Assembly: GCA_028705495.1 (NCBI GenBank)
Contig: JAQWDK010000001.1
Coordinates: 1 to 64,000 of the forward strand
Reading direction: 5' to 3'
Length of the DNA stretch: 64,000 bases
Source of the DNA: Eubacteriales bacterium
Lineage (GTDB): Bacteria; Bacillota; Clostridia; Oscillospirales; CAG-382
Shown: in pieces, positions 38,714 to 46,655 of the stretch
Layout: each line of letters starts with the position of its first letter
Position numbering within the stretch: position 1 is the first letter of the stretch
Notes under the pieces: model-generated
Databases searched by the model: none
What the model saw: only the letters and a program-made list of their open reading frames with translations
What the model was told of the DNA's origin: nothing
Made by a program: the position numbers and the translations under genes

Positions 38714-40510
38714 ATGATAAAAAAACTACTAATGGGGAACGAAGCGATCGCTTTCGGAGCAATGCGAGCTGGTGTCAGCGTTGTTACAGGGTATCCCGGA
38801 ACGCCTTCGACAGAGATTTTAGAAACCATCGCAAAACATAATGACGGCAATATATATGTTGAATGGTCTGTGAATGAAAAGGTTGCTCTCGAGGTTGCAG
38901 CAGGTGCCGCATACGCAGGCGCAAGAACAATGGTTACAATGAAGCAGGTCGGGCTGAATGTTGCATCCGACCCGCTTATGAGCCTAAATTATATCGGTGT
39001 AAAAGGCGGTATGGTTATCGTTGTAGCAGATGATCCGGGTCCGATATCATCACAAACCGAGCAGGACACAAGGCATTTCGGTAAATTTGCGAAAATTGCG
39101 GTTTTTGACCCTTCAACTCCCGAAGAAGCATACACAATGGTGGCGGATGCTTTCGATTATTCCGAAAAATACGGTCGTCCGGTTATATTCAGACCTACAA
39201 CAAGAGTTTGTCATAGCTGCGCTACCGTTGAAATCAAAGAAAATATAGAGAGAATAGCTCCCGAAGGCTTTGAAAAGAGCAATAGATGGGTTATATTTCC
39301 CAAGCTGTCATACGAGAATCATATAAAGATAGAACAAACTCTAAAAACGATGAGCGATGATTTTTCTGAATATAGCAGGAACTTTATCACCGGAAGTGGA
39401 AAGAAGGGAATAGCTTCAAGCGGAGTAAGTTATTCTTATGTCAAAGATGCTCTTCAAAACTCATCAGCCGAATGTAAACTCCTGAAGGTATCAACGACAC
39501 CTTTACCGAAAAAGCTTGCGCTTGAATTTTTGCAAGAGCTTGACGAAGTGCTTGTTGTAGAAGAACTTGACCCTGTTGTAGAAAACGAGCTCATCCACCT
39601 CTGCGGTTTACATAATATAAAGGTTAATATCAAAGGAAAACTTACGGGGGATATCAAAAACGCAGGCGAAAATACAGTTGACAGCGTTGCTATGGCTGTA
39701 AGGAAGTTTTTCGTCGGAAATTCGGATGCGGCTTCAGTTAATACAGTGGATCCTCCTGAGTTACCAGTTCGTCCTCCTGTTCTATGCGCCGGCTGCCCTC
39801 ACAGAGCGTCATTCTTTGCTGTTAAAGAGGCAACAAAAGGCCTAAACGCTGTTTATTCGGGCGATATAGGCTGTTACACCTTAGGCAATGCAGCGCCCCT
39901 CAATATGGTTGACACATGTCTATGCATGGGAGCGGGAATTACCGTTGCTCAAGGACTTCACCGTGTAGAACCTGATAGAATTAACTTTGCCTTTATCGGC
40001 GACTCAACCTTTTTTCACACAGGAATTCCGGGAATTATAAACGCTGTTTATAACCAAACCGAAATAATAGTCGTAATCCTCGATAATTCTACAACCGCAA
40101 TGACGGGACAACAACCCCATCCGGGACTGGGTAAAACAATGATGGGCAATATTTCGGATGTCATAAGCATCTATGATGTCGTCTCATCGCTTAAGGTGTC
40201 GAAAATTGTAAGAGCAAATCCTTTTGACCAAGATTCTGCTAAACAAGCAGTCAAAGAGGTGCTTGGAATAAAGGGTGTAAGAGTTATTTTATACGAAGCC
40301 CCTTGCATTTTTGTATCAAAGGGTAAAGAAAAGTATGTTTTCAACACAGAGAAATGCACCGGATGCAAAGTATGTATAAGCAAACTCGGATGCCCTGCGA
40401 TTGAGTTGGATGGCGGTAAAGCTAAAATCAATACTGCACTCTGTACCGGATGCGGTATCTGCGCGCCTGTCTGCAAATTCGGAGCAATTGGAAAAAAGAT
40501 TGAAAGATAA
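38714..40510 (+). CDS. iorA: indolepyruvate ferredoxin oxidoreductase, alpha subunit
   Basis: IorA oxidatively decarboxylates aryl pyruvates to aryl-acetyl-CoA and passes electrons to ferredoxin. The 598-residue protein has the pyruvate:ferredoxin oxidoreductase-type N-terminal domain (GYPGTPSTEILE), a TPP domain (CAGCPHRASFFA, then GDIGCYTLG and GDSTFFHTGIPGI) and two C-terminal 4Fe-4S motifs (CTGCKVCISKLGCP and CTGCGICAPVC). With iorB and a phenylacetate-CoA ligase-like gene next to it, the operon handles products of Trp, Phe or Tyr breakdown. Confidence 0.95.
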   Translation: MIKKLLMGNEAIAFGAMRAGVSVVTGYPGTPSTEILETIAKHNDGNIYVEWSVNEKVALEVAAGAAYAGARTMVTMKQVGLNVASDPLMSLNYIGVKGGMVIVVADDPGPISSQTEQDTRHFGKFAKIAVFDPSTPEEAYTMVADAFDYSEKYGRPVIFRPTTRVCHSCATVEIKENIERIAPEGFEKSNRWVIFPKLSYENHIKIEQTLKTMSDDFSEYSRNFITGSGKKGIASSGVSYSYVKDALQNSSAECKLLKVSTTPLPKKLALEFLQELDEVLVVEELDPVVENELIHLCGLHNIKVNIKGKLTGDIKNAGENTVDSVAMAVRKFFVGNSDAASVNTVDPPELPVRPPVLCAGCPHRASFFAVKEATKGLNAVYSGDIGCYTLGNAAPLNMVDTCLCMGAGITVAQGLHRVEPDRINFAFIGDSTFFHTGIPGIINAVYNQTEIIVVILDNSTTAMTGQQPHPGLGKTMMGNISDVISIYDVVSSLKVSKIVRANPFDQDSAKQAVKEVLGIKGVRVILYEAPCIFVSKGKEKYVFNTEKCTGCKVCISKLGCPAIELDGGKAKINTALCTGCGICAPVCKFGAIGKKIER

Positions 40511-40548
40511 ATCTTTCAATCTTGTGCAAGAAAGGAATGGTCATTTGA

Positions 40549-41148
40549 ATGACTAATATAATGATATCCGGTGTTGGTGGACAGGGAACGGTGCTTGCTT
40601 CAAAGCTGATTGCTGCAGCTGCAATGAACAATGATCATGATGTGCGTACCACAGAAACGATTGGTATGGCGCAAAGAGGCGGATGCGTAGCCAGTCATGT
40701 ACGAATAGGAAGCAGTATACAATCTCCACTAATTCCGCTTAAAAGCGCTGATGCGATAATCGGATTTGAACCGGCGGAGGCTGTTAGAATGCTTCCATAT
40801 CTGTCCGAGGACGGGTTGGTTATCGTTTGCGATACCGCAATTAAACCTGTTACAAGCTCACTTAAAGGCGGAAGTTATCGGGCAGACGATATGATAAGCT
40901 TCCTGAAAACAAATATAAAAAAATTAATAATCATAGACGGCGAAAAGCTTATAAAAGAATGCGGCAGTGAAAAAACGCTGAATGTTGCACTTTTAGGTAC
41001 AGCTTTGGAAAGCGGAGTATTTCCTTTTAATGTTGATGATATGGCAAAAGCCTTACATGAAACACTGCCCGAGCGTTTTTGGGATATAAATATAAAATCT
41101 TTAGACATTGGAAGGAGATATTACAATGAATCCCGAAATGCTCAGTAA
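40549..41148 (+). CDS. iorB: indolepyruvate oxidoreductase, beta subunit
   Basis: The 199-residue gamma-type oxidoreductase domain has ISGVGGQGTVLASKLIA at the N-terminus and TIGMAQRGGCVASHVRIG near residue 42, as in IorB. It pairs with IorA. AAAGGA lies about 13 nt before ATG with a three-codon frame (40538-40549) in between. Confidence 0.93.
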   Translation: MTNIMISGVGGQGTVLASKLIAAAAMNNDHDVRTTETIGMAQRGGCVASHVRIGSSIQSPLIPLKSADAIIGFEPAEAVRMLPYLSEDGLVIVCDTAIKPVTSSLKGGSYRADDMISFLKTNIKKLIIIDGEKLIKECGSEKTLNVALLGTALESGVFPFNVDDMAKALHETLPERFWDINIKSLDIGRRYYNESRNAQ

Positions 41149-42355
41149 ACTTAAAACAGCAATTAGCAGCGCTGTTAAAGGTGATTTCTATAAGCGTTGC
41201 TTTCACGGCATAAACATTAACAGTATAAATTCAAAAGAAGATTTTGAAAAGCTTCCCTTCACTGACAAAAATGACCTGCGGGAGGCATATCCTCTTGGAC
41301 TGCAAGCAGTTCCCGACGAGGAGATTGTTCGAATTCATTCCTCTTCAGGCACAACTGGAACACCAGTCATTATTCCATACACCAAAAAGGACGTTGACGA
41401 CTGGGCGATTATGTTTAAGCGCTGCTATGAAACAGCGGAAATAACAAATCTTGACCGCATACATATAACACCGGGTTATGGACTTTGGACGGCAGGTATT
41501 GGATTTCAAGCAGGTGCGGAACTTTTGGGAGCGATGGCTATTCCCATGGGACCGGGCAACACAGAAAAGCAGATTAAAATGATGATAGACATGAAGTCGA
41601 CTGTGCTTTGTGCTACTTCATCTTATGCGCTTTTACTCGCTGAGGAAATTGCGAAACGTCAATGTGGGGATGAAATTCATCTTAAAAAGGGAATTATAGG
41701 TTCGGAGCGTTGGGGCGAAAAAATGCGCCACAGAATAGCAGACGAACTCGGTGTTAAGCTGTTTGACATATACGGGTTGACTGAAATTTATGGTCCAGGA
41801 ATCGGAATGAGCTGCAAGTACGAGTGCGGAATGCATATGTGGACCGATTATCTGTATTTTGAGATAATTGACCCAAAGACAGGCGAGCTTGTTCCCGAAG
41901 GCGAAATCGGGGAGCTTGTTATCACAACCCTTTGCAAAGAAGGCGCACCGCTTATTAGGTATCGCACTCATGACTTGACAAGACTCTTACCGGGCAAGTG
42001 CGAATGCGGACTTGACTATCCTCGAATTGACACAATTTTAGGCAGATCAGATGATATGATCAAAGTCAAAGGTACGATTATTTACCCGAGTAATGTTGAT
42101 GCACTACTCTCGAAAATTGATGGAGTCAGCAGCGAATATCAGATAATGATAGACCATCTCTATGGCAAAGACATTCTAACGCTGTTTTTTGAAACATCGC
42201 TTGAAATCGGCGATGATTCCGCTGAGGTGGAGAAAATCGTTGAGCAGGAATTCAAAAATAAAATTGGTATCACACCTATAGCAAAAGCAGTCAGGATGTT
42301 TGAACTACCACGTAGCGAGAAAAAGTCCAACAGGGTTTTTGACAACCGCTACTAA
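41126..42355 (+). CDS. phenylacetate--CoA ligase family protein
   Basis: The 409-residue adenylate-forming enzyme has the phosphate loop SSSGTTGTPVIIPYT near residue 72, YGLTEIYGPG near residue 216, RYRTHDLTRLLPG near residue 280 and GRSDDMIKVKGTIIYPSNV near residue 310. It converts an aryl acetate such as phenylacetate or indoleacetate to its CoA ester, or the reverse to gain ATP from the IorAB product. GGAAGGAG at 41110-41117 fixes ATG 41126; the gene overlaps iorB by 23 bp. Confidence 0.92.
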   Translation: MNPEMLSKLKTAISSAVKGDFYKRCFHGININSINSKEDFEKLPFTDKNDLREAYPLGLQAVPDEEIVRIHSSSGTTGTPVIIPYTKKDVDDWAIMFKRCYETAEITNLDRIHITPGYGLWTAGIGFQAGAELLGAMAIPMGPGNTEKQIKMMIDMKSTVLCATSSYALLLAEEIAKRQCGDEIHLKKGIIGSERWGEKMRHRIADELGVKLFDIYGLTEIYGPGIGMSCKYECGMHMWTDYLYFEIIDPKTGELVPEGEIGELVITTLCKEGAPLIRYRTHDLTRLLPGKCECGLDYPRIDTILGRSDDMIKVKGTIIYPSNVDALLSKIDGVSSEYQIMIDHLYGKDILTLFFETSLEIGDDSAEVEKIVEQEFKNKIGITPIAKAVRMFELPRSEKKSNRVFDNRY

Positions 42356-42374
42356 TATCAAACTAAATAAACGA

Positions 42375-42419
42375 AAATCTCAAAGTATGACCGCTACAGA
42401 GCTTACTTTGAGATTTTTT
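42375..42419 (+). terminator. terminator after the phenylacetate-CoA ligase gene
   Basis: A 12-bp stem (42375-42386 with 42404-42415), followed by TTTTTT. Confidence 0.8.
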
Positions 42420-42434
42420 GAGAATTCAAAACTA

Positions 42435-42463
42435 TTGACAATTAAAGCGCCTTGTGGTATTAT
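42435..42463 (+). promoter_or_regulatory. strong promoter upstream of the tRNA-Ser region
   Basis: TTGACA at 42435-42440, a 17-nt spacer and TATTAT at 42458-42463. No protein gene follows, so it probably drives the tRNA unit. Confidence 0.65.
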
Positions 42464-42565
42464 AATTAGCGTCGCTAAAGGCGAAATAAGAGGGTGTCAT
42501 ATTCATATATAGTGACGTCTTCTCAATAAAAAAGCTTCAATCTGGTTTTCCAGTTGAACATATAC

Positions 42566-42610
42566 GGAGAGGTATCGAAGAGGTCATAACGGGGCTGACT
42601 CGAAATGCGG
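42566..42610 (+). pseudogene. truncated tRNA-Ser-like sequence (5' half)
   Basis: This segment matches the 5' half of the intact tRNA-Ser at 42757 almost base for base through the D arm and anticodon loop (CTCGAAA), then diverges. The 146 bp from 42611 to 42756 hold no gene but several hairpins, such as GGAAG/CTTCC at 42621-42635, GTTTGC/GCAAAC at 42647-42680 and TCTCGGA/TCCGAGA at 42707-42722. Confidence 0.6.
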
Positions 42611-42756
42611 TACGCTTCGTGGAAGTCATCCTTCCGAAAAGCCTTTGTTTGCTGGGTTTTTCGTAGGCTCGAAAGCAAACATTCTGCGAGTTCTCTCCCC
42701 AAGTTCTCTCGGATTTCCGAGAAAAATCTTGGTCGGAGTTCTCATAAATTGAATAC

Positions 42757-42845
42757 GGAGGGTTATCGAAGTGGTCATAACGGGGCTGATTCGAAATCAG
42801 TTTGGGGGCAACCCCACGTGGGTTCGAATCCCACACCCTCCGCCA
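42757..42845 (+). tRNA. tRNA-Ser(CGA)
   Basis: An 89-nt cloverleaf: acceptor GGAGGGT/ACCCTCC, an anticodon loop TTCGAAA giving anticodon CGA (reads UCG), a long variable arm (TTTGGGGGCAACCCCACG), T arm GTGGG-TTCGAAT-CCCAC and an encoded CCA. The long variable arm is typical of tRNA-Ser. An integrase gene points at its 3' end. Confidence 0.95.
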
Positions 42846-42854
42846 ATTTTCCGG

Positions 42855-42894
42855 CTGCGGCTCGCCTAAAACGAAGGTGAGCCGCAGTTTTTTT
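42855..42894. terminator. strong terminator between tRNA-Ser and the integrase gene
   Basis: A 12-bp stem, CTGCGGCTCGCC (42855-42866) with GGTGAGCCGCAG (42876-42887), is followed by seven T on the plus strand. It ends the tRNA transcript and may also stop the converging integrase transcript. Confidence 0.85.
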
Positions 42895-42908
42895 ATTGTT
42901 AGGCAATC

Positions 42909-44078
42909 CTACATCACCCCGGAAAGCGCCGCCGAAAGGCCAAGCTCCATCGCCTGAGCTGAATCGATCTTGGAGTTGTAATCCAAGTGCGCGTAGATGT
43001 TCGCCGTGGTAGAAAAATCGCTGTGACCAAGCCATTCTTGAATTTGTTTCATGGGAACTCCGTTTGCGAGCAGCAGCGAGGCGCAACTGTGACGCAGGTC
43101 GTGAAAACGGATGCGGCGTAAATTGTTCTTTGCCAGCAATTCCGGGAATGTCTGCGTGATATAATTCGGCGTGATAAGCCCACCCATCGGGTTGACGCAG
43201 ATATATCCGATATATTGCTTGTCGTAGCTCTTTCCGCATAGGTCGATATAGACCTTTTGCTGTTCCTTCACCGCTATGAGTTTCCCTCGAATCGCCGGAA
43301 CAAGCGGCAGCGTCCGCATACTGGATTTCGTTTTGGTAGTGTCCTGCGCGATGGTATGGCGTTTGCCGTCCAACGTGTAAGATGTGACCGTGTGGCTGAT
43401 GGTCAGGGTGTTTCTTTTGAAATCAATCGCTTCCCATCGCAAACCGACCACCTCGCTGCGGCGAAGTCCATAAAATGCGCCAAGCAATATGGGGATTTCA
43501 AGGTATGTCCCACGGCTGGCTTCAAATAGTTGCTCCATTTCCGTACTGTCGTAGAAGCTTGCCTTAAACGGCTCTTTACGCGGTCGTTCCACTTTGTCAG
43601 CGGGATTCGCTACCAACACATCAATCTTCACAGCATACTTCAAAGCCCTGTGGATAACGGCGTGGTAGTGAATGACCGACGATGCTTTCACCCGTTTAAG
43701 CTGTTCGGTATAGAATGCTTGAATATCCTGCGGTTTAATCCCCGTGAGCGTAATATTTCGCTCCTCGAAATACGGAACAATCACCCCTTTTGTCATTTGG
43801 CGGTATGAAGCGTAGGTTGTTTGCGCTATGGTCGGTTTGGCGATTTCAAGCCAGTCAATCAGATAATCCGAAAAGAGCGTTTCGCTTTCTCTCGGCTCGG
43901 TTGTCGGCGGCACAAAATTGACTCTTGCATCGGCGAGCATCGCTTCCGCCTTTTTCTTGTTGCCTTTGATGGGCAAGCCCGTGGGCAACCATTTTTGTCT
44001 GCGTTTGCCCTTTTCATCCTGAAAATCAAGGACGATGTAATAGAGATTTTTCTTTTCCTGTAAGTGCCCAGCTACCAT
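42909..44078 (-). CDS. tyrosine recombinase/integrase
   Basis: The 389-residue protein has an N-terminal DNA-binding region (GHLQEKKNLYYIVLDFQD), a core-binding SAM-like domain and the catalytic domain with Arg in RRSEVVGLRW near residue 221, HDLRHSCAS near residue 327, LGHSDFSTTANIYAH with the nucleophile Tyr near residue 363. It catalyses integration at, and excision from, the adjacent tRNA-Ser site (inferred). Start: AAAGGAGG lies 8 nt before ATG 44078; longer in-frame starts lack such a site. Confidence 0.95.
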   Translation of the reverse strand: MVAGHLQEKKNLYYIVLDFQDEKGKRRQKWLPTGLPIKGNKKKAEAMLADARVNFVPPTTEPRESETLFSDYLIDWLEIAKPTIAQTTYASYRQMTKGVIVPYFEERNITLTGIKPQDIQAFYTEQLKRVKASSVIHYHAVIHRALKYAVKIDVLVANPADKVERPRKEPFKASFYDSTEMEQLFEASRGTYLEIPILLGAFYGLRRSEVVGLRWEAIDFKRNTLTISHTVTSYTLDGKRHTIAQDTTKTKSSMRTLPLVPAIRGKLIAVKEQQKVYIDLCGKSYDKQYIGYICVNPMGGLITPNYITQTFPELLAKNNLRRIRFHDLRHSCASLLLANGVPMKQIQEWLGHSDFSTTANIYAHLDYNSKIDSAQAMELGLSAALSGVM

Positions 44079-44114
44079 ATAAGAAGCCTCCTTTTGTTTG
44101 AATTTTTTTGTAAA

Positions 44115-44181
44115 TGCACCGAACACCTGCAATCACTACCCCTATATTGTATAAGGCAAGATCGCAGGTGTCGAATGTGCA
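44115..44181. repeat. long imperfect inverted repeat between integrase and excisionase genes
   Basis: Arms at 44115-44130 and 44164-44181 share ACACCTGC/GCAGGTGT as a perfect core and TGCAC/GTGCA at their outer ends. It may be a regulatory hairpin or a recombinase/excisionase binding site in the gap between the two genes. Confidence 0.45.
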
Positions 44182-44199
44182 AATTATTATTTTGTAGAT

Positions 44200-44403
44200 T
44201 TATGCTGGCAACAAACCAAGATACTCCAATAGGTTCAACTTTGGAATGCGGAAAAATCGTCCCACTTTGATATGTTTTATCTTTTGGTCCTTCAGCAAAA
44301 CATAGCACGTCTTTGTGCTGATACCCAGCGCCGCACTAAGTTCTTCTACCGTGAGCAAATCCGGCAAATCCCTCATGACCGTTTTATATATTTCACTTTG
44401 CAC
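44200..44403 (-). CDS. excisionase-like helix-turn-helix protein
   Basis: A 67-residue protein of the HTH_17/excisionase type: LLTVEELSAALGISTKTCYVL near residues 14-34, followed by the wing KIKHIKVGRFFRIPKL. Such proteins bend attachment-site DNA and favour excision. GTG 44403 is preceded by GGGAGGG at 7-nt spacing. It overlaps the preceding gene by 11 bp and lies just upstream of the integrase. Confidence 0.85.
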   Translation of the reverse strand: MQSEIYKTVMRDLPDLLTVEELSAALGISTKTCYVLLKDQKIKHIKVGRFFRIPKLNLLEYLGLLPA

Positions 44404-44800
44404 GTTGTTCCCTCCCGCTAACTGATTTTTGTCCGCCGCCACGATTTAAACTGTTTAGCCATGTCCGCGTATCAAGTTGTACTTGTGCGTCAAGAGAAGT
44501 CTTCGCGCTGTCTTGTGCCGCTACTGCCGACCAGATAGTGACCTTGCGCCCGGTTTTATCACAGATTTTCTTGCCGACCATTTCAATTAATCCTGCTTTC
44601 GCAAGCTCAGTCAAGCGTGGGGCGGCAAAGTTGCGCTCATCTGTGGGAGTGATTTCGTCCAAAAGCAGGACTGTTGCGACTTCTTGGGCGGTTAAATCGC
44701 CCCAGTCTCGTAAAATTTGCAGGACGATTTCCTGCCGCTTGGTTAGGGTTTTGCGGACGATATTGTAGCTCTCGCGGCGGTTTTCTTCGGTAATACTCAT
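44393..44800 (-). CDS. winged-helix regulatory protein
   Basis: A 135-residue protein whose centre (KRQEIVLQILRDWGDLTAQE, then LTELAKAGLIEMVG) looks like a winged helix that controls element genes. The conserved C-terminus is rich in Ser/Gln/Arg. ATG 44800 is preceded by GGAGGG; an upstream start at 44851 lacks this. The exact family is not recognised. Confidence 0.7.
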   Translation of the reverse strand: MSITEENRRESYNIVRKTLTKRQEIVLQILRDWGDLTAQEVATVLLLDEITPTDERNFAAPRLTELAKAGLIEMVGKKICDKTGRKVTIWSAVAAQDSAKTSLDAQVQLDTRTWLNSLNRGGGQKSVSGREQRAK

Positions 44801-44991
44801 TTCGTTGCCCTCCTTTGAATTTTGTAATCCCAGCCCAAACGGCAATTGCAATAACAGCAGGTTTCTTTGAATTTCTGATTAGGGTTGGCTCTTCTGACGG
44901 TATGCTCATCGGAGTTATAAAACTGCGCAGCGCAATGGGCGCACAATGTCAACAGCATAATGTCGCTATTTTTGTTCTTGCGGTTCTTCAT
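44797..44991 (-). CDS. small zinc-ribbon protein of the element
   Basis: A 64-residue protein with two Cys pairs, CAHC near residue 17 and CCYC near residue 45, typical of a small zinc ribbon. It overlaps the end of mazF by 26 bp and the next gene by 4 bp. An internal ATG (MLLTLCAHC) could be the true start. Role unknown. Confidence 0.6.
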   Translation of the reverse strand: MKNRKNKNSDIMLLTLCAHCAAQFYNSDEHTVRRANPNQKFKETCCYCNCRLGWDYKIQRRATK

Positions 44992-45337
44992 GGTTTATTC
45001 CCATACTGACCGCCAGTGCGCGGTCAATTCCTCTCATCGTGATTTCGTCCAGCGTGCCGATGTAACTCCGCAGACGGCTTTTATCTATGGTGCGAAGCTG
45101 TTCAAGCAGCACCTCGGATGGGATACTCAGCCCCCGCATGGCAGGCAGCATATAGTGGGTTGGCAGCTTTTTTTCTTTGGGTTTTCCAGTAATGGCAGCA
45201 ACCACAATCGTGGGGCTGTAAAGGTTCCCCTTGTCGTTTTGCACGACCAATACAGGGCGAACCCCGTCTTGTTCACTTCCGACTGATGGCGATAAGTTGG
45301 CAAAGTACATCTCGCCGCGTTTAACGTATAAAGGCAT
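44966..45337 (-). CDS. MazF/PemK family toxin
   Basis: The 123-residue protein has the MazF beta-barrel signature: VKRGEMYFANLSPSVGSEQDGVRPVLVVQN with the RNA-cleaving Arg in GVRP, then TIVVAAITGK and the C-terminal TIDKSRLRSYIGTLDE. MazF enzymes cut mRNA at short sites. AAAGGAGG precedes ATG at 8 nt. No MazE-type antitoxin is present; only the small frame at 45355-45558 lies next to it. Confidence 0.9.
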   Translation of the reverse strand: MPLYVKRGEMYFANLSPSVGSEQDGVRPVLVVQNDKGNLYSPTIVVAAITGKPKEKKLPTHYMLPAMRGLSIPSEVLLEQLRTIDKSRLRSYIGTLDEITMRGIDRALAVSMGINHEEPQEQK

Positions 45338-45354
45338 ATTTGCGCCTCCTTTGT

Positions 45355-45558
45355 TTAATTTTGTATGTATCCGCCGTGCGGCGGGGCATAGGCGGATAAA
45401 TCCGCCGGAGATGTGGGAAGCCCTAAACGCTTCATTTCTCTGTCGCTCCGCCGCTGTACGGCTTCTATCATCAAAGCGCGATATTTATCCTCAATCTCCC
45501 TCGCACTTACGGGAATCGTCAAACAGCAGCTGGTTAAGCCGCTCCACGGGAGTTCCAC
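45355..45558 (-). CDS. small unknown protein upstream of mazF, possibly frame-disrupted
   Basis: A 67-codon frame from GTG 45558. The C-terminal part (EIEDKYRALMIEAVQRRSD, then GLPTSPADLSAY) looks coding. The N-terminal part is better in another frame, which reads RGGTPVERLNQLLFDDSRK upstream and stops near 45493. Position suggests an antitoxin partner for MazF, but there is no recognisable MazE fold. This could be a frameshifted gene or a short real protein starting at an internal codon. Confidence 0.45.
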   Translation of the reverse strand: MELPWSGLTSCCLTIPVSAREIEDKYRALMIEAVQRRSDREMKRLGLPTSPADLSAYAPPHGGYIQN

Positions 45559-45559
45559 C

Positions 45560-45868
45560 CCTCCGCATTCTGATGCCGAGCGACCCCCATTGCCTGCGAC
45601 GGCTCACGGATGGAAAATCCGCTTCAACGCTCGGACTGTGGCTGGGCCGGAGTTTGGTTCTTCTTCCCAGTCTTCGCCTCCGTGGGATACCGTCCCACGT
45701 TTCCGGCTGTGATGTGATACCTCAACCCGGTGGGCTTTCAGGAGAGAAGAATTTGTTTGACGATTGATTTATTCGGTTGTGAGAACGGCGGCTCTTTCGA
45801 GCCACTCGCTCCCAAGAGGTTTCCAAGCCTCTCACCTAATGCACTTCCAAACCCGTTTTGGTAAGTGC
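45560..45868 (-). other. gene-free segment with several stable stems (candidate structured RNA)
   Basis: No convincing gene lies here. Paired elements include CCGAGCG/CGCTCGG (45577-45583 with 45628-45634), enclosing GGAT/ATCC; GTGGGA/TCCCAC (45682-45698); GGCTC/GAGCC (45789-45802); AGAGG/CCTCT near 45815-45832; and GCACTT...AAGTGC with an inner CCAAA/TTTTGG stem (45841-45868). The last stem has TTTTT on its plus-strand side. It sits between the sigma-factor gene and the mazF unit. Confidence 0.45.
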
Positions 45869-45871
45869 TTT

Positions 45872-46372
45872 TTAGCCGTTCGCCAAAACTTTTTTGATTT
45901 TTTTCTCTGCCTGCTCCAAGCTGTACACAACGGCGACATGGGAAACGCCCTCTTTTTCGGCGATGTCCCGCGTTGTCAAGCCATTTATGGTATGAAGTAA
46001 ATACCGCCGTCGTTGGACTTCGGTCAGTGTTGCTAATGCTCTCGCTGCGATTTCGCGCCGCAGTTTTCGATATTCCGACTGTTCTTCCGCCGCAAGCAAA
46101 GCATCCTCCGGCGACGCAACACAGCACAGATCTGTTTCCTCTAAACCGTGAATAGACACATTCTTTTTGGTTTGCGCGTTTTCAACGCGCGCCTGTTCGA
46201 GCCATATTTCATCCGACAAGGCTTTAAGTTCAGCAAAATCCGATTCGGTTTTGTCAGGATTTTCTTTCAAATAGTCCGCAATCGTGATTTCCACGGTTGT
46301 GTCGGTAAAACGGTACACAATACCGTCCGCAAATTTATTGACAGCGTAATCGCTGCTTTGATAGTTCTTCAT
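45872..46372 (-). CDS. sigma-70 family sigma factor-like protein of the element
   Basis: The 166-residue protein ends in a sigma region 4-like helix-turn-helix: LTEVQRRRYLLHTINGLTTR, then DIAEKEGVSHVAVVYSLEQAEKKIKK. The N-terminal half (NKFADGIVYRF, TIADYLKENPDK) is found in sigma-like regulators of Clostridia integrative elements. ATG 46372 has GGAGGT at proper spacing; the longer frame from 46420 does not. It probably directs transcription of element genes. Confidence 0.85.
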   Translation of the reverse strand: MKNYQSSDYAVNKFADGIVYRFTDTTVEITIADYLKENPDKTESDFAELKALSDEIWLEQARVENAQTKKNVSIHGLEETDLCCVASPEDALLAAEEQSEYRKLRREIAARALATLTEVQRRRYLLHTINGLTTRDIAEKEGVSHVAVVYSLEQAEKKIKKVLANG

Positions 46373-46460
46373 GTTGACCTCCATTTTTTTGATTTCAGGG
46401 TGATAAAAGGTTGAAATCATAACTCGGAGGTGCGCGGGCGTTGTATAGGCGCATGAAAAA

Positions 46461-46537
46461 GTCCTTTCCGCTGTTCAGCTTTGGAAAGGACACAAAAAAG
46501 AGCCTTACTCATAGCTAAAAAGCTACTTGTAAGGCTC
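46461..46537 (-). terminator. two tandem terminators upstream of the sigma-factor gene
   Basis: On the minus strand, GAGCCTTAC/GTAAGGCTC (46537-46500) is followed by a run of T, then GTCCTTTCC/GGAAAGGAC (46491-46461) is followed by TTTTT. Both are good intrinsic terminators reading leftward. The 118 bp from 46538 to 46655 show nothing else. Confidence 0.75.
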
Positions 46538-46655
46538 CGACTGCATCACGCTTTTTCAGGCGTGGAGTGGTGCGCTTGACGAAGTTGATAAGCTCGTTTT
46601 ACTGACAGTCTCTGCAGCGCAAAGACTGGTACCACGGAATCGGGTCGAGCAGATA

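Noticed and set aside
42605-42880. Open frame across the tRNA-Ser gene
   Set aside because: It runs through the tRNA and the terminator stem, so it is a chance frame.
45231-45767. 178-codon plus-strand frame opposite mazF and the stem-rich segment
   Set aside because: Its composition is unlike a protein (many Ser, Pro and Arg), it lies antisense to mazF and no ribosome binding site is present.
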